Under the pieces are notes generated by a model that saw only the letters and a list, made by a program, of their open reading frames with translations, did not search any database and had not been told where the DNA came from. A DNA stretch of 64,000 nucleotides, taken from the NCBI GenBank assembly GCA_020622085.1, contig JAHRYM010000002.1:587987-651986 (forward strand), read 5' to 3'. Below are positions 52,224-62,316 of the stretch, in pieces. The position numbers and the translations under genes are program-made. Position 1 is the first letter of the stretch. Each line of letters starts with the position of its first letter. This DNA comes from Paracoccaceae bacterium (lineage in GTDB: Bacteria > Pseudomonadota > Alphaproteobacteria > Rhodobacterales > Rhodobacteraceae).

Positions 52224-53713
52224 GGCGCGCCCCGATCCGCACGCCCGGCCAGCATCGCCATCAGCGTCGCCATCAGAGGCAAGAGCCAGATCACCCGCGC
52301 CCCGTAGCGGGTTGCCGGTTGCGAGATGCCACCGCAGACAAGGGCATTGGCAAGTATCCCCGCCAGCACGATCAGCGCCAGCGCGCGCATCTGCGGTGTC
52401 AGGCGACCGGGCAGGACCATCAACAGGGCAAGAACGACAAGCGAAACGGCATAGAGCGCCGCCTGAGCCTGCGTCAGCGGGCCGATCCAGCCATCGGCAG
52501 GTGCAAGCCTCCCCAGAACCAGTGGCCCGAAGATCGAGCCACGCACATCCGCATTCGCCTGTTGCTGGGACTCGGTCGGGATTGTCATGTCGACCGCAAA
52601 CTTGAGGGTTTGCGCCATCATGTTCTGCGCAAAGGCAAGCGTCGTCTGCACCGGCGCCTCCTTCAGCACCTCCAGGAAGAAGTGCATCTGGTCCTGCGCC
52701 ACGCCGACCTGCTGATCGGGCGGCAGCAGGCGGAACGATCCCAGTTCGGGGCTGGTCTGGAAGACGATGTGGCTTGCCGTGAAGCGCATCGGGTCATCCG
52801 ACCGGCCCAGCGCTTCGGCCAGCGCACAGGTCGGGATGCCCGTGTCGGGACAATGCCGGTCAAGGTAGTCGCGGCCCGGGCCATCCTGGATCAGCCGGGC
52901 GGTGATGAAGGGTTTGATGATTACATCGGACTTGGCGACGGCAGATGCCGCCGAGCGGAGCGCAAGCTGTTCGCTGAAGCCAACCACAAGCACCGCCGCG
53001 ACCAGAACCGGCAACAGCCACCAGCGGCGATGGCCCAGCACCGCCCCGGCGATCACCACCACCGGCAGCATCAGGATAGCGATGGCCAGGTGCGACAGGT
53101 GCGACACGATGGCAAGGCTGGCCAGCGCCAGCGCCAGCGCCACCTCGGGCCAGCGCATCCGGCGGCCGTAGACCCCCAGCAGCGCAAGGTTCAGGATCAT
53201 CACCGGCGCCAGAAGGTCGGGCATCAGATAGGCCACGAAGAACGGCAGGGAGCCAAGGCAGGCCGCCAGGATCGGGATGGCCATGAACCTTGCCGATCGC
53301 GCCGGATCCGTGTTGCGCAGGACCACGCGCACCATCAGCCAGACCGACAGGATCACCGCCGCCGCATTGAGCGCGATCAGGCCCTCCAGAAGGCCCAGCC
53401 GCGCGAACAGCCCGGCAAAGAGCGCATAGACAGCCGAGCGCGAGCCATCGACGGTGCCCTTCACCGCAACATCCGCGGCCGGCGCCGCGGCACCATCCTG
53501 CCCCGGGGTCGACGGCGCGGGCGGCGCCTCGGCCCGCCATCCCAGTTGGTTGAGCGCGGTTTCGCCTTGCGCGACATAGCCGGCTGTGTCGAAATAGAAC
53601 AACGGTCTGCCATTGAGGGCGACAACCGAAAACATCCCCGCCAGCGCAAGCGCCAGCCACAGCACCGCAACCAGCCAGGATTTCGGTCCGGGGTGCGGTC
53701 CCGCAGGGATCAT
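52220..53713 (-). CDS. Polytopic membrane protein, possible GT-C-type transferase
   Basis: 497 residues with about ten predicted membrane helices. I do not recognise a named family. The first extracytoplasmic loop holds [15 protein letters not shown], with an Asp in the place GT-C enzymes use, and a large loop (about 260-370) lies between helices in the second half. It sits between UDP-glucuronate decarboxylase and a GT2 gene with 4-nt overlaps at both ends. Transfer or polymerisation of a glycan is therefore a fair guess, including the missing polymerase role. Confidence 0.55.
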   Translation of the reverse strand: MIPAGPHPGPKSWLVAVLWLALALAGMFSVVALNGRPLFYFDTAGYVAQGETALNQLGWRAEAPPAPSTPGQDGAAAPAADVAVKGTVDGSRSAVYALFAGLFARLGLLEGLIALNAAAVILSVWLMVRVVLRNTDPARSARFMAIPILAACLGSLPFFVAYLMPDLLAPVMILNLALLGVYGRRMRWPEVALALALASLAIVSHLSHLAIAILMLPVVVIAGAVLGHRRWWLLPVLVAAVLVVGFSEQLALRSAASAVAKSDVIIKPFITARLIQDGPGRDYLDRHCPDTGIPTCALAEALGRSDDPMRFTASHIVFQTSPELGSFRLLPPDQQVGVAQDQMHFFLEVLKEAPVQTTLAFAQNMMAQTLKFAVDMTIPTESQQQANADVRGSIFGPLVLGRLAPADGWIGPLTQAQAALYAVSLVVLALLMVLPGRLTPQMRALALIVLAGILANALVCGGISQPATRYGARVIWLLPLMATLMAMLAGRADRGAP

Positions 53714-54687
53714 GGCCGGTGGCTCCCTTCAGTCGACATGGTTTCCCGCAGGTCGCGGAAATAGGCGATGGTGGCACGCAAGCCGGTTTGCAGATCGACC
53801 TCGGGCGACCAACCCAGGGTGTCGCGCGCCCGGCTGATGTCGGGCTGGCGCTGGACCGGGTCATCATGCGGCAGCGGCGCATTGATCAGTTCGGATTTCG
53901 ACCCCGTCAGGCGGATCACTGCCTCGGCCAGTTCGCGGATCGTCATTTCGACCGGATTGCCGATGTTGATCGGGCCGGTCACCTCGTCGCCGGTGTTCAT
54001 CAGCCGCACCAGCCCGTCGATCAGATCCGAGACAAAGCAGAACGACCGGGTCTGCGTGCCCTCGCCGTAGATCGTGATCGGCTCGCCCGCCAGCGCCTGC
54101 ATGATGAAGTTCGACACCACGCGCCCGTCCTTGGGATGCATCCGGGGACCATAGGTGTTGAAGATCCGCGCCACCTTGATGCGCATGTCGTGCTGGCGGC
54201 GATAGTCGAAGAACAGCGTTTCGGCACAGCGCTTGCCCTCATCATAGCAGGACCGGAAGCCGATCGGGTTGACGTTGCCCCAGTAATCCTCGGTCTGCGG
54301 ATGGACGACCGGATCGCCATAGACTTCCGAGGTGCTGGCCTGCAGGATCTTGGCGCGCAGCCGCTTGGCCAGCCCCAGCATGTTGATCGCGCCATGCACG
54401 GATGTCTTCGTCGTCTGCACCGGGTCGTGCTGGTAATGGATCGGGCTTGCCGGGCAGGCAAGGTTGTAGATCTCGTCCACCTCGACATAGAGCGGGAAGG
54501 TCACGTCATGGCGCATGACCTCGAACCGCGGGTTGCCGATCAGATGTGCGACGTTCGATCGCCGGCCGGTGAAGAAGTTGTCGACACAAAGGACATCATG
54601 TCCCTCACCCAGCAACCGCTCGCACAGATGCGACCCAAGGAAACCCGCGCCGCCCGTGACCAGAACACGTTTGGAATTGATGCTCAT
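53710..54687 (-). CDS. uxs: UDP-glucuronate decarboxylase (UDP-xylose synthase)
   Basis: 325-residue extended SDR that converts UDP-glucuronate to UDP-xylose. It shows GGAGFLGSH (12-20), the strongly conserved [29 protein letters not shown] and YDEGK (Y148, K152). These match bacterial UXS closely. The ATG at 54687 ([10 protein letters not shown]) has GGAAG upstream and gives the usual length; an ATG at 54708 would add seven residues. It implies a xylose- or xylose-derived sugar in the surface glycan. Confidence 0.88.
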   Translation of the reverse strand: MSINSKRVLVTGGAGFLGSHLCERLLGEGHDVLCVDNFFTGRRSNVAHLIGNPRFEVMRHDVTFPLYVEVDEIYNLACPASPIHYQHDPVQTTKTSVHGAINMLGLAKRLRAKILQASTSEVYGDPVVHPQTEDYWGNVNPIGFRSCYDEGKRCAETLFFDYRRQHDMRIKVARIFNTYGPRMHPKDGRVVSNFIMQALAGEPITIYGEGTQTRSFCFVSDLIDGLVRLMNTGDEVTGPINIGNPVEMTIRELAEAVIRLTGSKSELINAPLPHDDPVQRQPDISRARDTLGWSPEVDLQTGLRATIAYFRDLRETMSTEGSHRP

Positions 54688-54823
54688 GCCTAAAACTTCC
54701 ACTTTCATTTCATGCCGGTTCGCAACCGCCCCGATTCCACCGACATTTCCTTACGGATTTCGCCATGCCCCGCAACCGCCCCGGCGGGAATGGGGCGCCT
54801 GATGCTGCCCGAAGCGTTCTTCA

Positions 54824-55534
54824 TCACTTGATGGCAAGGAAGCCTTCGAAGCACAGGTATTTCTGGATCGAAACCACGTCCTTGAACCCGGCCCGCGCCA
54901 TCAGGTCAAGGTTGCCCTGCGTCGAGAAGGGTTCGAGAATGCCCTTCAGGCTGCGCGATTTCTCGACGATCTCTTCGGCCGAAAAGCCGTTGCGGGTCTT
55001 GAAGTCGTTGTAAAGCTGCGAAATCATGTCCTGGAAACGCGCATCGGGGCTGCGGACCTTTTCGAACATGACGAGGGCGCCGCCCCAGTTCAGGTTCTGG
55101 TAGATCTTGTCGAACAATTCCTGGCGATAGCGCGGCGGCACGAACTGCATCGTGTAATAGCTCACGATCATGTCGGCCTTTTCCATTTCCAGATGCCGGG
55201 CATCGGCGTTCAGGATGGTGATGGCGGGCACCTCGGCGCAGTGCTTTTCCGCCGCAGCCACCATGGCGGGTTCAACGTCCAGACCGATGAAGCGGGCGCC
55301 TGTCTTGCGGGCGTTGTGCTCGGCCATCTTGCGGATCAGCTCGCCCGTCGAGGTGCCGATTTCATAGATGATGCTGTCGTTCTTGACGAAGAAATCGGTC
55401 AGCTGGCAGATCAGGTCGTGGCCGGAATCGTAAAGCGGCACCGAAAGCCGGATATGGTCTACGAACGTGTCCGGAACATTGGCCCCGAATGTCCATCCCG
55501 CATTCTCGGCCGCAATCTTCTGTCCGACACCCAT
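54824..55534 (-). CDS. CmoA-like SAM-binding protein
   Basis: 236-residue class I methyltransferase fold closest to CmoA, the carboxy-SAM synthase. Shared stretches with E. coli CmoA, as I recall it, are the WTFGANVPDTFVDHIRLSVPLY opening, YTMQFVPPRYRQELFDKIYQNLNWGGALV and FEKVRSPDARFQDM. Motif I reads YEIGTSTGEL instead of the usual YDLGCSLGAA. CmoA makes Cx-SAM for CmoB in tRNA wobble-uridine modification, but no cmoB is nearby and the gene sits beside a glycan locus. The ATG at 55534 has GGAG upstream. Its true product may be another transfer to a glycan. Confidence 0.7.
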   Translation of the reverse strand: MGVGQKIAAENAGWTFGANVPDTFVDHIRLSVPLYDSGHDLICQLTDFFVKNDSIIYEIGTSTGELIRKMAEHNARKTGARFIGLDVEPAMVAAAEKHCAEVPAITILNADARHLEMEKADMIVSYYTMQFVPPRYRQELFDKIYQNLNWGGALVMFEKVRSPDARFQDMISQLYNDFKTRNGFSAEEIVEKSRSLKGILEPFSTQGNLDLMARAGFKDVVSIQKYLCFEGFLAIK

Positions 55535-55781
55535 CTCACCACTCCTGCACACTGACGAAAGCCGCCGCCAAGAAAACCGGGCGCCTGACGGCGCCTTGGG
55601 CGGCCCTGCGAGCAATATAGCGGGAATCACCGGACCTGCGCAAAGCCCATTCCGCCATGCACCCGTATCTCGGGCAGTTTTGCAGTCCGGCACAAGAACC
55701 GGCACAGGAATCGGTTTCCGTGGCTTGAATAGTCACGAATTGCAGACGCATTGGTTCCGTTTCGGTGACGGGTGACTCGCC

Positions 55782-56957
55782 TCAGCCGGCAAGGCTCTGC
55801 ACCAGACGCGCCAGCATCGCATCGCAGGCGGCCAGTTCCGTGGCTTCGATATATTCGTCCGCCGTATGCGCCTGCCCGATCGCACCGGGGCCGCAGACCA
55901 CAACCGGAACACCCATGCCGGCGAAAAAGCCAGCCTCGGTGCCGAAGCCCACGCGGGTGGTGGCGGTGCCGCCGGCCCAGGCCTGCACTTCGGCGACCAC
56001 GGGATCATCGGCGGCGATGGCGAAACCCGGATAGGCGATGGTGCGCTCAATCCGCAACGCCCGTTCATCGCTGGCCCGGGCGGCGATTGCTGCGGCGCGC
56101 GCGGCGATCCGCGCCTCGATCCCGGCGGGGTCATCACCGGGCAGATAGCGCAGTTCGAAATCGACCGTGGCCTCTTCGGGCACGACGTTCAATACCCGCC
56201 CGCCCCGAGCGACGCCGGGGTGCAGCGTGGCATGTGGGATGTCATAGTCAGGGTCGCGCACCCCGCTCTTTGCCAGCACCGCCTGTTCCTCGTGCAGTGC
56301 CAGCAGGAATTCCGCCATGGGAAAGAGGGCGTTTCGATAGCGCGGCGCCAGTGACGAATGCCCCGCCTGGCCTTTGGCCGTCATCCGCCAGGCCACCTTG
56401 CCCTTGTGGCCGACCGCCACCTGCATCTGCGTGGGTTCGCCCACGATCACCAGCCGCGGCAGGCCGATGGTGGCCTCAAGCTGGCCGATCATGCGGGCGA
56501 TGCCGAGGCAACCCACTTCCTCATCGTAGGACAGCGCGATCTTGAAGGGTTCAGACAGGTTGGCACGCGATGCCGCGTCCGCCGCCGCCAGGACGGAAGC
56601 GAGGAAGCCCTTCATGTCGGTGGTGCCGCGCCCGTAAAGCCGGGTGCCGTCGCGGGTCAGGTCGAACGGCGGCCGGGTCCAGGTCTGGCCTTCCGCCGGG
56701 ACGACATCGGAATGCGCCGACAAAAGCACACCGCCCGGACGGCGCGGGCCGATGCTGGCGTAAAGCCCGGCCTTCTGCCCGCCCTCGTCGGGAACCAGAT
56801 GGACCGCGAAGCCCAGGCTCCGCAGGTAGTGTTCCACCCAGTCGATCAGGCCAAGGTTGCTGTCGGCGCTGGTCACGTCAAAGGCGACAAGGCGCGCCAG
56901 CAGGGCTTCGGTCTGGGTGGGGCTGTGATCGGTCACGATGATCTTTCCATGGGGCAT
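55782..56957 (-). CDS. argE: ArgE-type M20 deacetylase/peptidase
   Basis: 391-residue zinc-dependent hydrolase, of the acetylornithine deacetylase branch. Metal-site motifs: SAHSDVVP (H82, D84), GRGTTDMKG (D114) and SYDEEVGC (E146/E147). The dimerisation domain follows in the middle. The enzyme may deacetylate N-acetylornithine, but as the last gene of a peptide ABC-transporter cluster it may instead cleave an imported acylated amino acid. The ATG at 56957 starts MPHGKIIV; an upstream ATG would add 14 residues. It is 64 bp from the ABC ATPase gene. Confidence 0.85.
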   Translation of the reverse strand: MPHGKIIVTDHSPTQTEALLARLVAFDVTSADSNLGLIDWVEHYLRSLGFAVHLVPDEGGQKAGLYASIGPRRPGGVLLSAHSDVVPAEGQTWTRPPFDLTRDGTRLYGRGTTDMKGFLASVLAAADAASRANLSEPFKIALSYDEEVGCLGIARMIGQLEATIGLPRLVIVGEPTQMQVAVGHKGKVAWRMTAKGQAGHSSLAPRYRNALFPMAEFLLALHEEQAVLAKSGVRDPDYDIPHATLHPGVARGGRVLNVVPEEATVDFELRYLPGDDPAGIEARIAARAAAIAARASDERALRIERTIAYPGFAIAADDPVVAEVQAWAGGTATTRVGFGTEAGFFAGMGVPVVVCGPGAIGQAHTADEYIEATELAACDAMLARLVQSLAG

Positions 56958-57020
56958 GGGGGCCGCTGACAGGTTCGCCCCGCGCCGCGCATGGGTCAAG
57001 GGCGGTTGACGCCGCAGGCG

Positions 57021-57785
57021 TCACGCGGCGGGGGTATAACCCTTGGATGCCTGAAGAAGCTGGCGCGTGTAGTCGGTCGCCGCCGCGCGGCCGCGCAGCT
57101 GGTCACGGGTCAGTTCCTCGACCATGCGGCCATGCTGCATGACCATCAGCCGGTCGCACATATGCGCCACCACCGCCAGATCATGGCTGACCATCACATA
57201 GGTCAGGCCACGTTCCGTTCGGATGCGGTCAAGAAGGTTCAGAACCTCGGCCTGGATCGAGGCGTCAAGCGCGCTGGTCGGTTCGTCCAGCAGCAGCACC
57301 TGCGGTTCAAGGATCAGGGCGCGGGCGACCGAGACACGCTGGCGCTGGCCGCCCGACAACTGATGCGGATAGCGGAAGCGGAAGCCCTCGCCCAGACCCA
57401 CCTCGGCCAGCGCCTGTTCGATGCGCTCTTCGCGACGGTCGAAGCCGTGGATTGCCAAAGGCTCCGACAGCACGCGGTCGATGGTGTGGCGGGGATGGAG
57501 GCTGGCGTAGGGATCCTGGAACACCATCTGGACGCGGCGGTAGAAGGCGGCATCGCGGGGGTCTGGGATCGGCGCGCCGTCCAGCAGGATCTGCCCGCCG
57601 CTGACCGGCGCCAGACCGCAGATGGCCCGCAGCACCGTGGACTTGCCCGAGCCGCTTTCGCCAACGATCCCGTAGCTTTCGCCGCGCGTGACGGCGATCG
57701 ACACGTCCCGGACGGCGGGAACGCGGTCGCGGCCCCGGCGGAAGGTCACGTCCAGATCGCGGGTTTCCAGCAAGGTTTCGGTCAT
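57021..57785 (-). CDS. Dipeptide/oligopeptide ABC transporter ATP-binding protein (DppF type)
   Basis: 254-residue ATPase. Walker [10 protein letters not shown] (42-50), signature LSGGQRQRVSVARAL and Walker [12 protein letters not shown] are complete. It pairs with the preceding ATPase to drive peptide import. The stop of the first ATPase overlaps its start by 4 nt. It lacks an extended C-terminal oligopeptide domain. Confidence 0.92.
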   Translation of the reverse strand: MTETLLETRDLDVTFRRGRDRVPAVRDVSIAVTRGESYGIVGESGSGKSTVLRAICGLAPVSGGQILLDGAPIPDPRDAAFYRRVQMVFQDPYASLHPRHTIDRVLSEPLAIHGFDRREERIEQALAEVGLGEGFRFRYPHQLSGGQRQRVSVARALILEPQVLLLDEPTSALDASIQAEVLNLLDRIRTERGLTYVMVSHDLAVVAHMCDRLMVMQHGRMVEELTRDQLRGRAAATDYTRQLLQASKGYTPAA

Positions 57786-58621
57786 CTGGCCCAGGCCTCG
57801 TCACGTTTCAGGACCGGCAGGGGACGGATGTCGCGGTCGATCTGCGGCAGGCAGTTCATCAAGCCGCGGGTATAGGGGTGGGTGGCCTTGTCCAGATCGC
57901 CGGCCTTCAGCTCCTCGACCACCCGGCCGGCATACATGACCAGCACCCGGTCGCAGAAGCTGCCCACCAGCCGCAGGTCATGGCTGATGAAGATCAGGCC
58001 CATGCCGCGGTCGCGCACCAGCCGGTCAAGGATGCGCAGCACCTCGACCTGAACCGTCACGTCCAGCGCGCTGGTCGGTTCATCCGCGATCAAGAGGTCG
58101 GGCTCCGTCACCAGCATCATGGCGATCATCGCCCGCTGGCCCATGCCGCCCGACAGTTCATGCGGATAGGCGCGGAACACGCGGTCGGGGTCGCGGATCT
58201 GCACGGCCTCCAGCATGGCCAGCGCGGCGCGTTGTTTTTCCGCCGCCGACATCCGGGCGTGGAAGCGCAGCATTTCGGTCAGTTGCCGGCCGATGGTCAT
58301 GGTCGGGTTCAGGCTGAACTTCGGGTCCTGCATCACCATCGACAGCCGCGCGCCGCGCAAACTGCGCCACTGGGCGGGGGTGGCTCTGCGCAGGTCGATC
58401 CCGTCGAATTCCAGCCGCTTCGCCGTCATCACGCCCGGTGGCGGCGTCAGGCCCAGGATGGCGCGCCCGGTCTGCGACTTGCCCGAGCCACTTTCACCGA
58501 CGATCCCCAGGCGTTCGCGGCCCAGCGTGAAGCTGACGCCGCGCACCACCTCGGACGGGCCGCGGCGGGTCGGGAAGGTCACGCGCAGGTCTTCGACGGT
58601 CAGAAGCGGCGCCATTGTCAT
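57782..58621 (-). CDS. Dipeptide/oligopeptide ABC transporter ATP-binding protein (DppD type)
   Basis: 279-residue ATPase. Walker [11 protein letters not shown] (40-49), signature [16 protein letters not shown] and Walker [13 protein letters not shown]. The C-terminus holds the oligopeptide-ATPase tail with [15 protein letters not shown]. It overlaps the permease gene and the second ATPase gene by 4 nt each, so the operon is translationally coupled. The start could also be an ATG two codons in. Confidence 0.92.
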   Translation of the reverse strand: MTMAPLLTVEDLRVTFPTRRGPSEVVRGVSFTLGRERLGIVGESGSGKSQTGRAILGLTPPPGVMTAKRLEFDGIDLRRATPAQWRSLRGARLSMVMQDPKFSLNPTMTIGRQLTEMLRFHARMSAAEKQRAALAMLEAVQIRDPDRVFRAYPHELSGGMGQRAMIAMMLVTEPDLLIADEPTSALDVTVQVEVLRILDRLVRDRGMGLIFISHDLRLVGSFCDRVLVMYAGRVVEELKAGDLDKATHPYTRGLMNCLPQIDRDIRPLPVLKRDEAWAR

Positions 58622-59526
58622 TTCCTTGCCTTCGGGTCCAGCACGTCGCGCAGACCGTCACCCAGAAGGTTGAAGCCCAGGCTGACGATGAAGATCGCGA
58701 TGCCGGGCATGGTCGCCACCCACCAGAAGTCCAGCAGGAACTGCCGCCCGCTGGCGATCATCGCGCCCCATTCCGGCTGCGGCGGCTGCGCGCCAAGGCC
58801 CAGGAAGCCAAGCCCCGCCGCCGTGAGGATGATCCCCGCCATGTCGAGCGTGACGCGGATGATGACCGAGGACAGGCACAGGGGCGTCACATGCCCCCAA
58901 AGGATGCGGATGGACGATGCGCCCTGAAGCCGCGCGGCATTGATGAAATCGCTGTCGCGGATGGTCAGTGTTTCGGCCCGCGCCAGACGGGCATAGGGGG
59001 GCCAGGACGTGATGGCGATGGCGATGATGGCGTTTTCGATCCCCGGCCCCAGGGCGGACACGAAGGCCAAGGCCAGGATCAGGCGCGGGAAGGCCAGGAA
59101 GATGTCGGTGATCCGCATCAGGATCGCATCGGTCCAGCCGCCGAAATACCCCGCCGTGGTGCCGACCAGCATCCCGATCGGCGTGGCGATGACCGAGACC
59201 AGCGCCACCACCATCAGCGTCAGCCGCGATCCGTGGACGATCCGGCTGAAGATGTCGCGCGCCTGATCGTCGGTTCCCAGAAGGTGCGCCCCCGTCCCCG
59301 GCGGCAGGAAGCGTTCGGTCCGCAGATCGCCCGGGATCACCGGATCGAAGGGCGCGATCACATCGGCAAAGATCGCGAGCCCGATCAGCAGGACCACGAC
59401 GCCAAGGCCGACCATCGCCAGCCAGTTGCCGCGAAAGCCCAGCCATGTGCGATAGGCCTGCCCCATCCGCGCCTGCCGGCGCGAGGCCGGGCGGTCCGAC
59501 AACAGCCATTCCCGCGACAGGGTCAT
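58618..59526 (-). CDS. Peptide ABC transporter permease (DppC type)
   Basis: 302-residue inner-membrane permease with an N-terminal region and about six helices. The EAA-type coupling loop region near ARLARAETLTIRDSDFINAARLQGASSIRI is typical of DppC/OppC. Its start overlaps the stop of the other permease gene by 4 nt. Confidence 0.92.
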   Translation of the reverse strand: MTLSREWLLSDRPASRRQARMGQAYRTWLGFRGNWLAMVGLGVVVLLIGLAIFADVIAPFDPVIPGDLRTERFLPPGTGAHLLGTDDQARDIFSRIVHGSRLTLMVVALVSVIATPIGMLVGTTAGYFGGWTDAILMRITDIFLAFPRLILALAFVSALGPGIENAIIAIAITSWPPYARLARAETLTIRDSDFINAARLQGASSIRILWGHVTPLCLSSVIIRVTLDMAGIILTAAGLGFLGLGAQPPQPEWGAMIASGRQFLLDFWWVATMPGIAIFIVSLGFNLLGDGLRDVLDPKARK

Positions 59527-60584
59527 GCGCGCCTCCGGATCCGGGGATCAAGCAGGCCGTAAAGCAGATCGGACAGCAGGTTCAGCCCGATGAACACCGC
59601 GCCGATCACGATGGTCGATCCCAGAACCGCGTTCATGTCGGCGCTTTGCAGGCTGTTGGTCAGGTAAAGCCCAAGCCCCGGCCAGGCAAAGACCGTCTCC
59701 GTCAGGACCGAGCCCTCGAGCAGCGTGGCGTAAGACAGCGCCACCACCGTCACCAGCGGCACGGCGGCATTTCGCAAGGCATGGACCCAGATGATCCGCC
59801 ATTCCGGCACGCCCTTGACGCGGGCGGTGATGATGTATTCCTGCCCCAGTTCGTTCAGCATGAAACTGCGCGTCATGCGGCTGATATAGGCCAGCGAGAA
59901 ATACCCCAGGAGCGAGGCGGGCAGGATCAGGTGCGACAGCGCATTGCGGAACGCCTCCCATTCGCCCTGCATCGCGGTATCGAGCAGCATCAGGCCGGTC
60001 TGGCGCGTGATCACATATTCATAGGAAATGTCGATCCGCCCCGGCCCCGCCACCCAGCCAAGCCTGGCGTAAAAGACCAGCAGGCCCACCAGCGCCAGCC
60101 AGAAGATCGGCGCCGAATAGCCCACAAGCCCCAGCACCCGCACGACCTGATCGAACAGTTTCCCTTGCCGCACGGCAGCCCAGACACCCACCGGAATGCC
60201 AAGGATGGTGCCGATCAGGATGCCGGCGGTGGCCAGCTCCAGCGTGGCGGGGAAGGTGCGGGCAATGTCTTCAAGGATCGGCCGCTTGGTCATGAAGCTG
60301 GTGCCGAAATCACCGGTGACGACCTTTTGCAGGTAGATCCAGAACTGTTCGGCCAGCGGCTTGTCCAGCCCCAGCGCCTTGTAGGCCTGGTCATAGGTCG
60401 ATTGCGTCGCCCGGTCGCCCACCACAGCCAGAACCGGGTCGATCGGCACCACGCGGCCGATCAGGAAGGTGGCCAGCAAAAGCCCGAGGAACGTCAGCAG
60501 CACCGTGACGGCAACTCCGCCAGCACGACCCGCAAAGGACAGAAGGGCGCTGTCGCGCCCCTCGTCATTGGCTTGCGTTGCCAT
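59523..60584 (-). CDS. Peptide ABC transporter permease (DppB type)
   Basis: 353-residue inner-membrane permease, longer at the N-terminus than many DppB proteins, with six helices. The coupling loop reads SFMLNELGQEYIITARVKGVPEWRI. It lies 4 bp after the substrate-binding protein gene and overlaps the DppC-type gene by 4 nt. Confidence 0.92.
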   Translation of the reverse strand: MATQANDEGRDSALLSFAGRAGGVAVTVLLTFLGLLLATFLIGRVVPIDPVLAVVGDRATQSTYDQAYKALGLDKPLAEQFWIYLQKVVTGDFGTSFMTKRPILEDIARTFPATLELATAGILIGTILGIPVGVWAAVRQGKLFDQVVRVLGLVGYSAPIFWLALVGLLVFYARLGWVAGPGRIDISYEYVITRQTGLMLLDTAMQGEWEAFRNALSHLILPASLLGYFSLAYISRMTRSFMLNELGQEYIITARVKGVPEWRIIWVHALRNAAVPLVTVVALSYATLLEGSVLTETVFAWPGLGLYLTNSLQSADMNAVLGSTIVIGAVFIGLNLLSDLLYGLLDPRIRRRA

Positions 60585-60588
60585 TCCC

Positions 60589-62184
60589 TTACTTCGTCAC
60601 ATAGACGTAGTTGTTGTCGTTGAAGGACGGCCCGACGACGAAGCCCTTCACGTTGCTCCGAAGGCCCGCCACTTCGATCTGCTGGAACATGATGACGAAG
60701 GGCGAATTGGCCAGGACTTCCTTCTGCATGTCCTGATACATCGCCGCGCGCTTGGCCGGATCGGCCTCCATCACGGCGGCGTCAACCTGCGCGGACAGGC
60801 CCTTCGTATCCCAGGCATTGCGCCAGGCCAGCGGCTTCGCCGTCGCTCCATCCGAATTGTCGAGGTTCTTGGCGAAGGTATCGGCGTTGGTGTGCGGATC
60901 CTGATAATCCGGGCCCCAGACGCCGATGTAGATGTCGTGGTTACGGGCGCGATACTTGGTCAGGGTCTGCTGCCCGTCGCCCGGCACGATCTCGATCTTG
61001 ATGCCGGCCTGCGCCATCGTTCCCTGGATCGCCTGTGCCATGCCGGTGATTTCGGGCGTGTTGCGCGTGTCCATCGTCACGGTGAAGCCATCGGGCAGCC
61101 CGGCCTTGGCCAGCAGTTCCTTGGCCTTCGCCACGTCCAGCGAATAGGGATTTTCGTTCAGCGCACCGAGGAAGCCTTCCGGCAGGAAGGTTTCGTGAAC
61201 CTTGACCTTGCCGCGCATGATGGTGTCGGCAATTGCCTGGTAATCGACCAGATACTTCATCGCCTCGGCGACTTCCGGCTTGGCCAGGGTCTCGTTCTTC
61301 TGGTTGAGGCTGAAGTAGTAAAGCGTGCCCTTGGCACCTTCCTGGAAGGCGATATCCGGGTTCGACTTCAGGCCATCGATCTCTTCGGCGCCCAGGTTGC
61401 GCGCGATGTCAATGTCGCCCTTCTCCAGCATCAGGCGCTGTGTCGCGCCTTCGGGGATATGGCGGTAGATGACGCGGGCCATGGTGGCCTTTTCACCGGA
61501 ATAGTTGTCATTGCGCTCCAGCACTGCGGCTTCATTGGGGCGCCATTCGCGGATGATGTAGGGGCCCGATCCGGCATAGCCGGTCTTCAGCCATTCATAA
61601 CCGTAATCGCCGTTGACTTCGTGTTCCTGAACCAGCGTCTTGTCGACGACCGAAGCCACCGTCGCCGTCATGCAATAGAGCACGAAGGACGGGGCATAGG
61701 CCTTGTCCATCTTGAAGTCGAAGGAATTGTCGCCGGTCTTGACGACCATCTGCTCGACATTGTCCGGCGTCAGGCCGAACTGGCTCAGGATGAAGGCGGG
61801 GGACTTGTCCATCTTGATCGTGCGGACAAAGGAATAGACCACGTCATCAGCGGTGATCGGGTTGCCGCTGGCGAAGGTCCGGCCTTCCTTGATCTTGAAG
61901 CTGATGGTCTTGCCGTCCTCCGACACCGTCCAGCTGTCCGCGACCTTGCCGAACAGCTTCGTCACGTCCTTCGGGTCGTAGCCGATCAGGGTTTCATAGC
62001 TGTTGCCCAGCATTTCCGAGGTCGAAAGTTCGAAGACTTCGGCCGGATCAAGGCTGATGATGTCGTCGATCGCCCAGGCCTGCACCAGGGTATCGGCCGG
62101 TGTTTCGGCCCGAACCAGGCCCGACCCGGCGAACAGCGCGAAGACGGCGACAGAAGCCGCCAGCAACTTGCGAGAATGGAACAT
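60589..62184 (-). CDS. Peptide ABC transporter substrate-binding protein
   Basis: 531-residue periplasmic protein of the SBP_bac_5 family. The signal peptide runs to about residue 26 (LFAGSGLVRA) and has no lipobox. Family hallmarks include GSGPYIIREW and the closing WGPDYQDPHTNADTF stretch in the second lobe. It captures peptides or related solutes for the permease pair. The first gene of the operon, it has a promoter-like TTGACT/TTAATC pair upstream. The precise ligand cannot be read from the sequence. Confidence 0.9.
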   Translation of the reverse strand: MFHSRKLLAASVAVFALFAGSGLVRAETPADTLVQAWAIDDIISLDPAEVFELSTSEMLGNSYETLIGYDPKDVTKLFGKVADSWTVSEDGKTISFKIKEGRTFASGNPITADDVVYSFVRTIKMDKSPAFILSQFGLTPDNVEQMVVKTGDNSFDFKMDKAYAPSFVLYCMTATVASVVDKTLVQEHEVNGDYGYEWLKTGYAGSGPYIIREWRPNEAAVLERNDNYSGEKATMARVIYRHIPEGATQRLMLEKGDIDIARNLGAEEIDGLKSNPDIAFQEGAKGTLYYFSLNQKNETLAKPEVAEAMKYLVDYQAIADTIMRGKVKVHETFLPEGFLGALNENPYSLDVAKAKELLAKAGLPDGFTVTMDTRNTPEITGMAQAIQGTMAQAGIKIEIVPGDGQQTLTKYRARNHDIYIGVWGPDYQDPHTNADTFAKNLDNSDGATAKPLAWRNAWDTKGLSAQVDAAVMEADPAKRAAMYQDMQKEVLANSPFVIMFQQIEVAGLRSNVKGFVVGPSFNDNNYVYVTK

Positions 62185-62250
62185 GTGACTACCCCGTTGG
62201 TTTCCTGCGCCCCGCGTCCCAGAGGACACACGTGACGGCTTCGTGATCGG

Positions 62251-62280
62251 GATTAACCATCCGGTAAAATTGCAAGTCAA
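62251..62280 (-). promoter_or_regulatory. Promoter of the peptide-transporter operon
   Basis: On the minus strand a TTGACT -35 box (62275-62280) and a TTAATC -10 box (62251-62256) are 18 bp apart, about 67 bp before the start of the substrate-binding protein gene. Confidence 0.6.
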
Positions 62281-62316
62281 GCCGTTTGCGGCCCATCGCC
62301 CCCTCCGAGGGACGAT

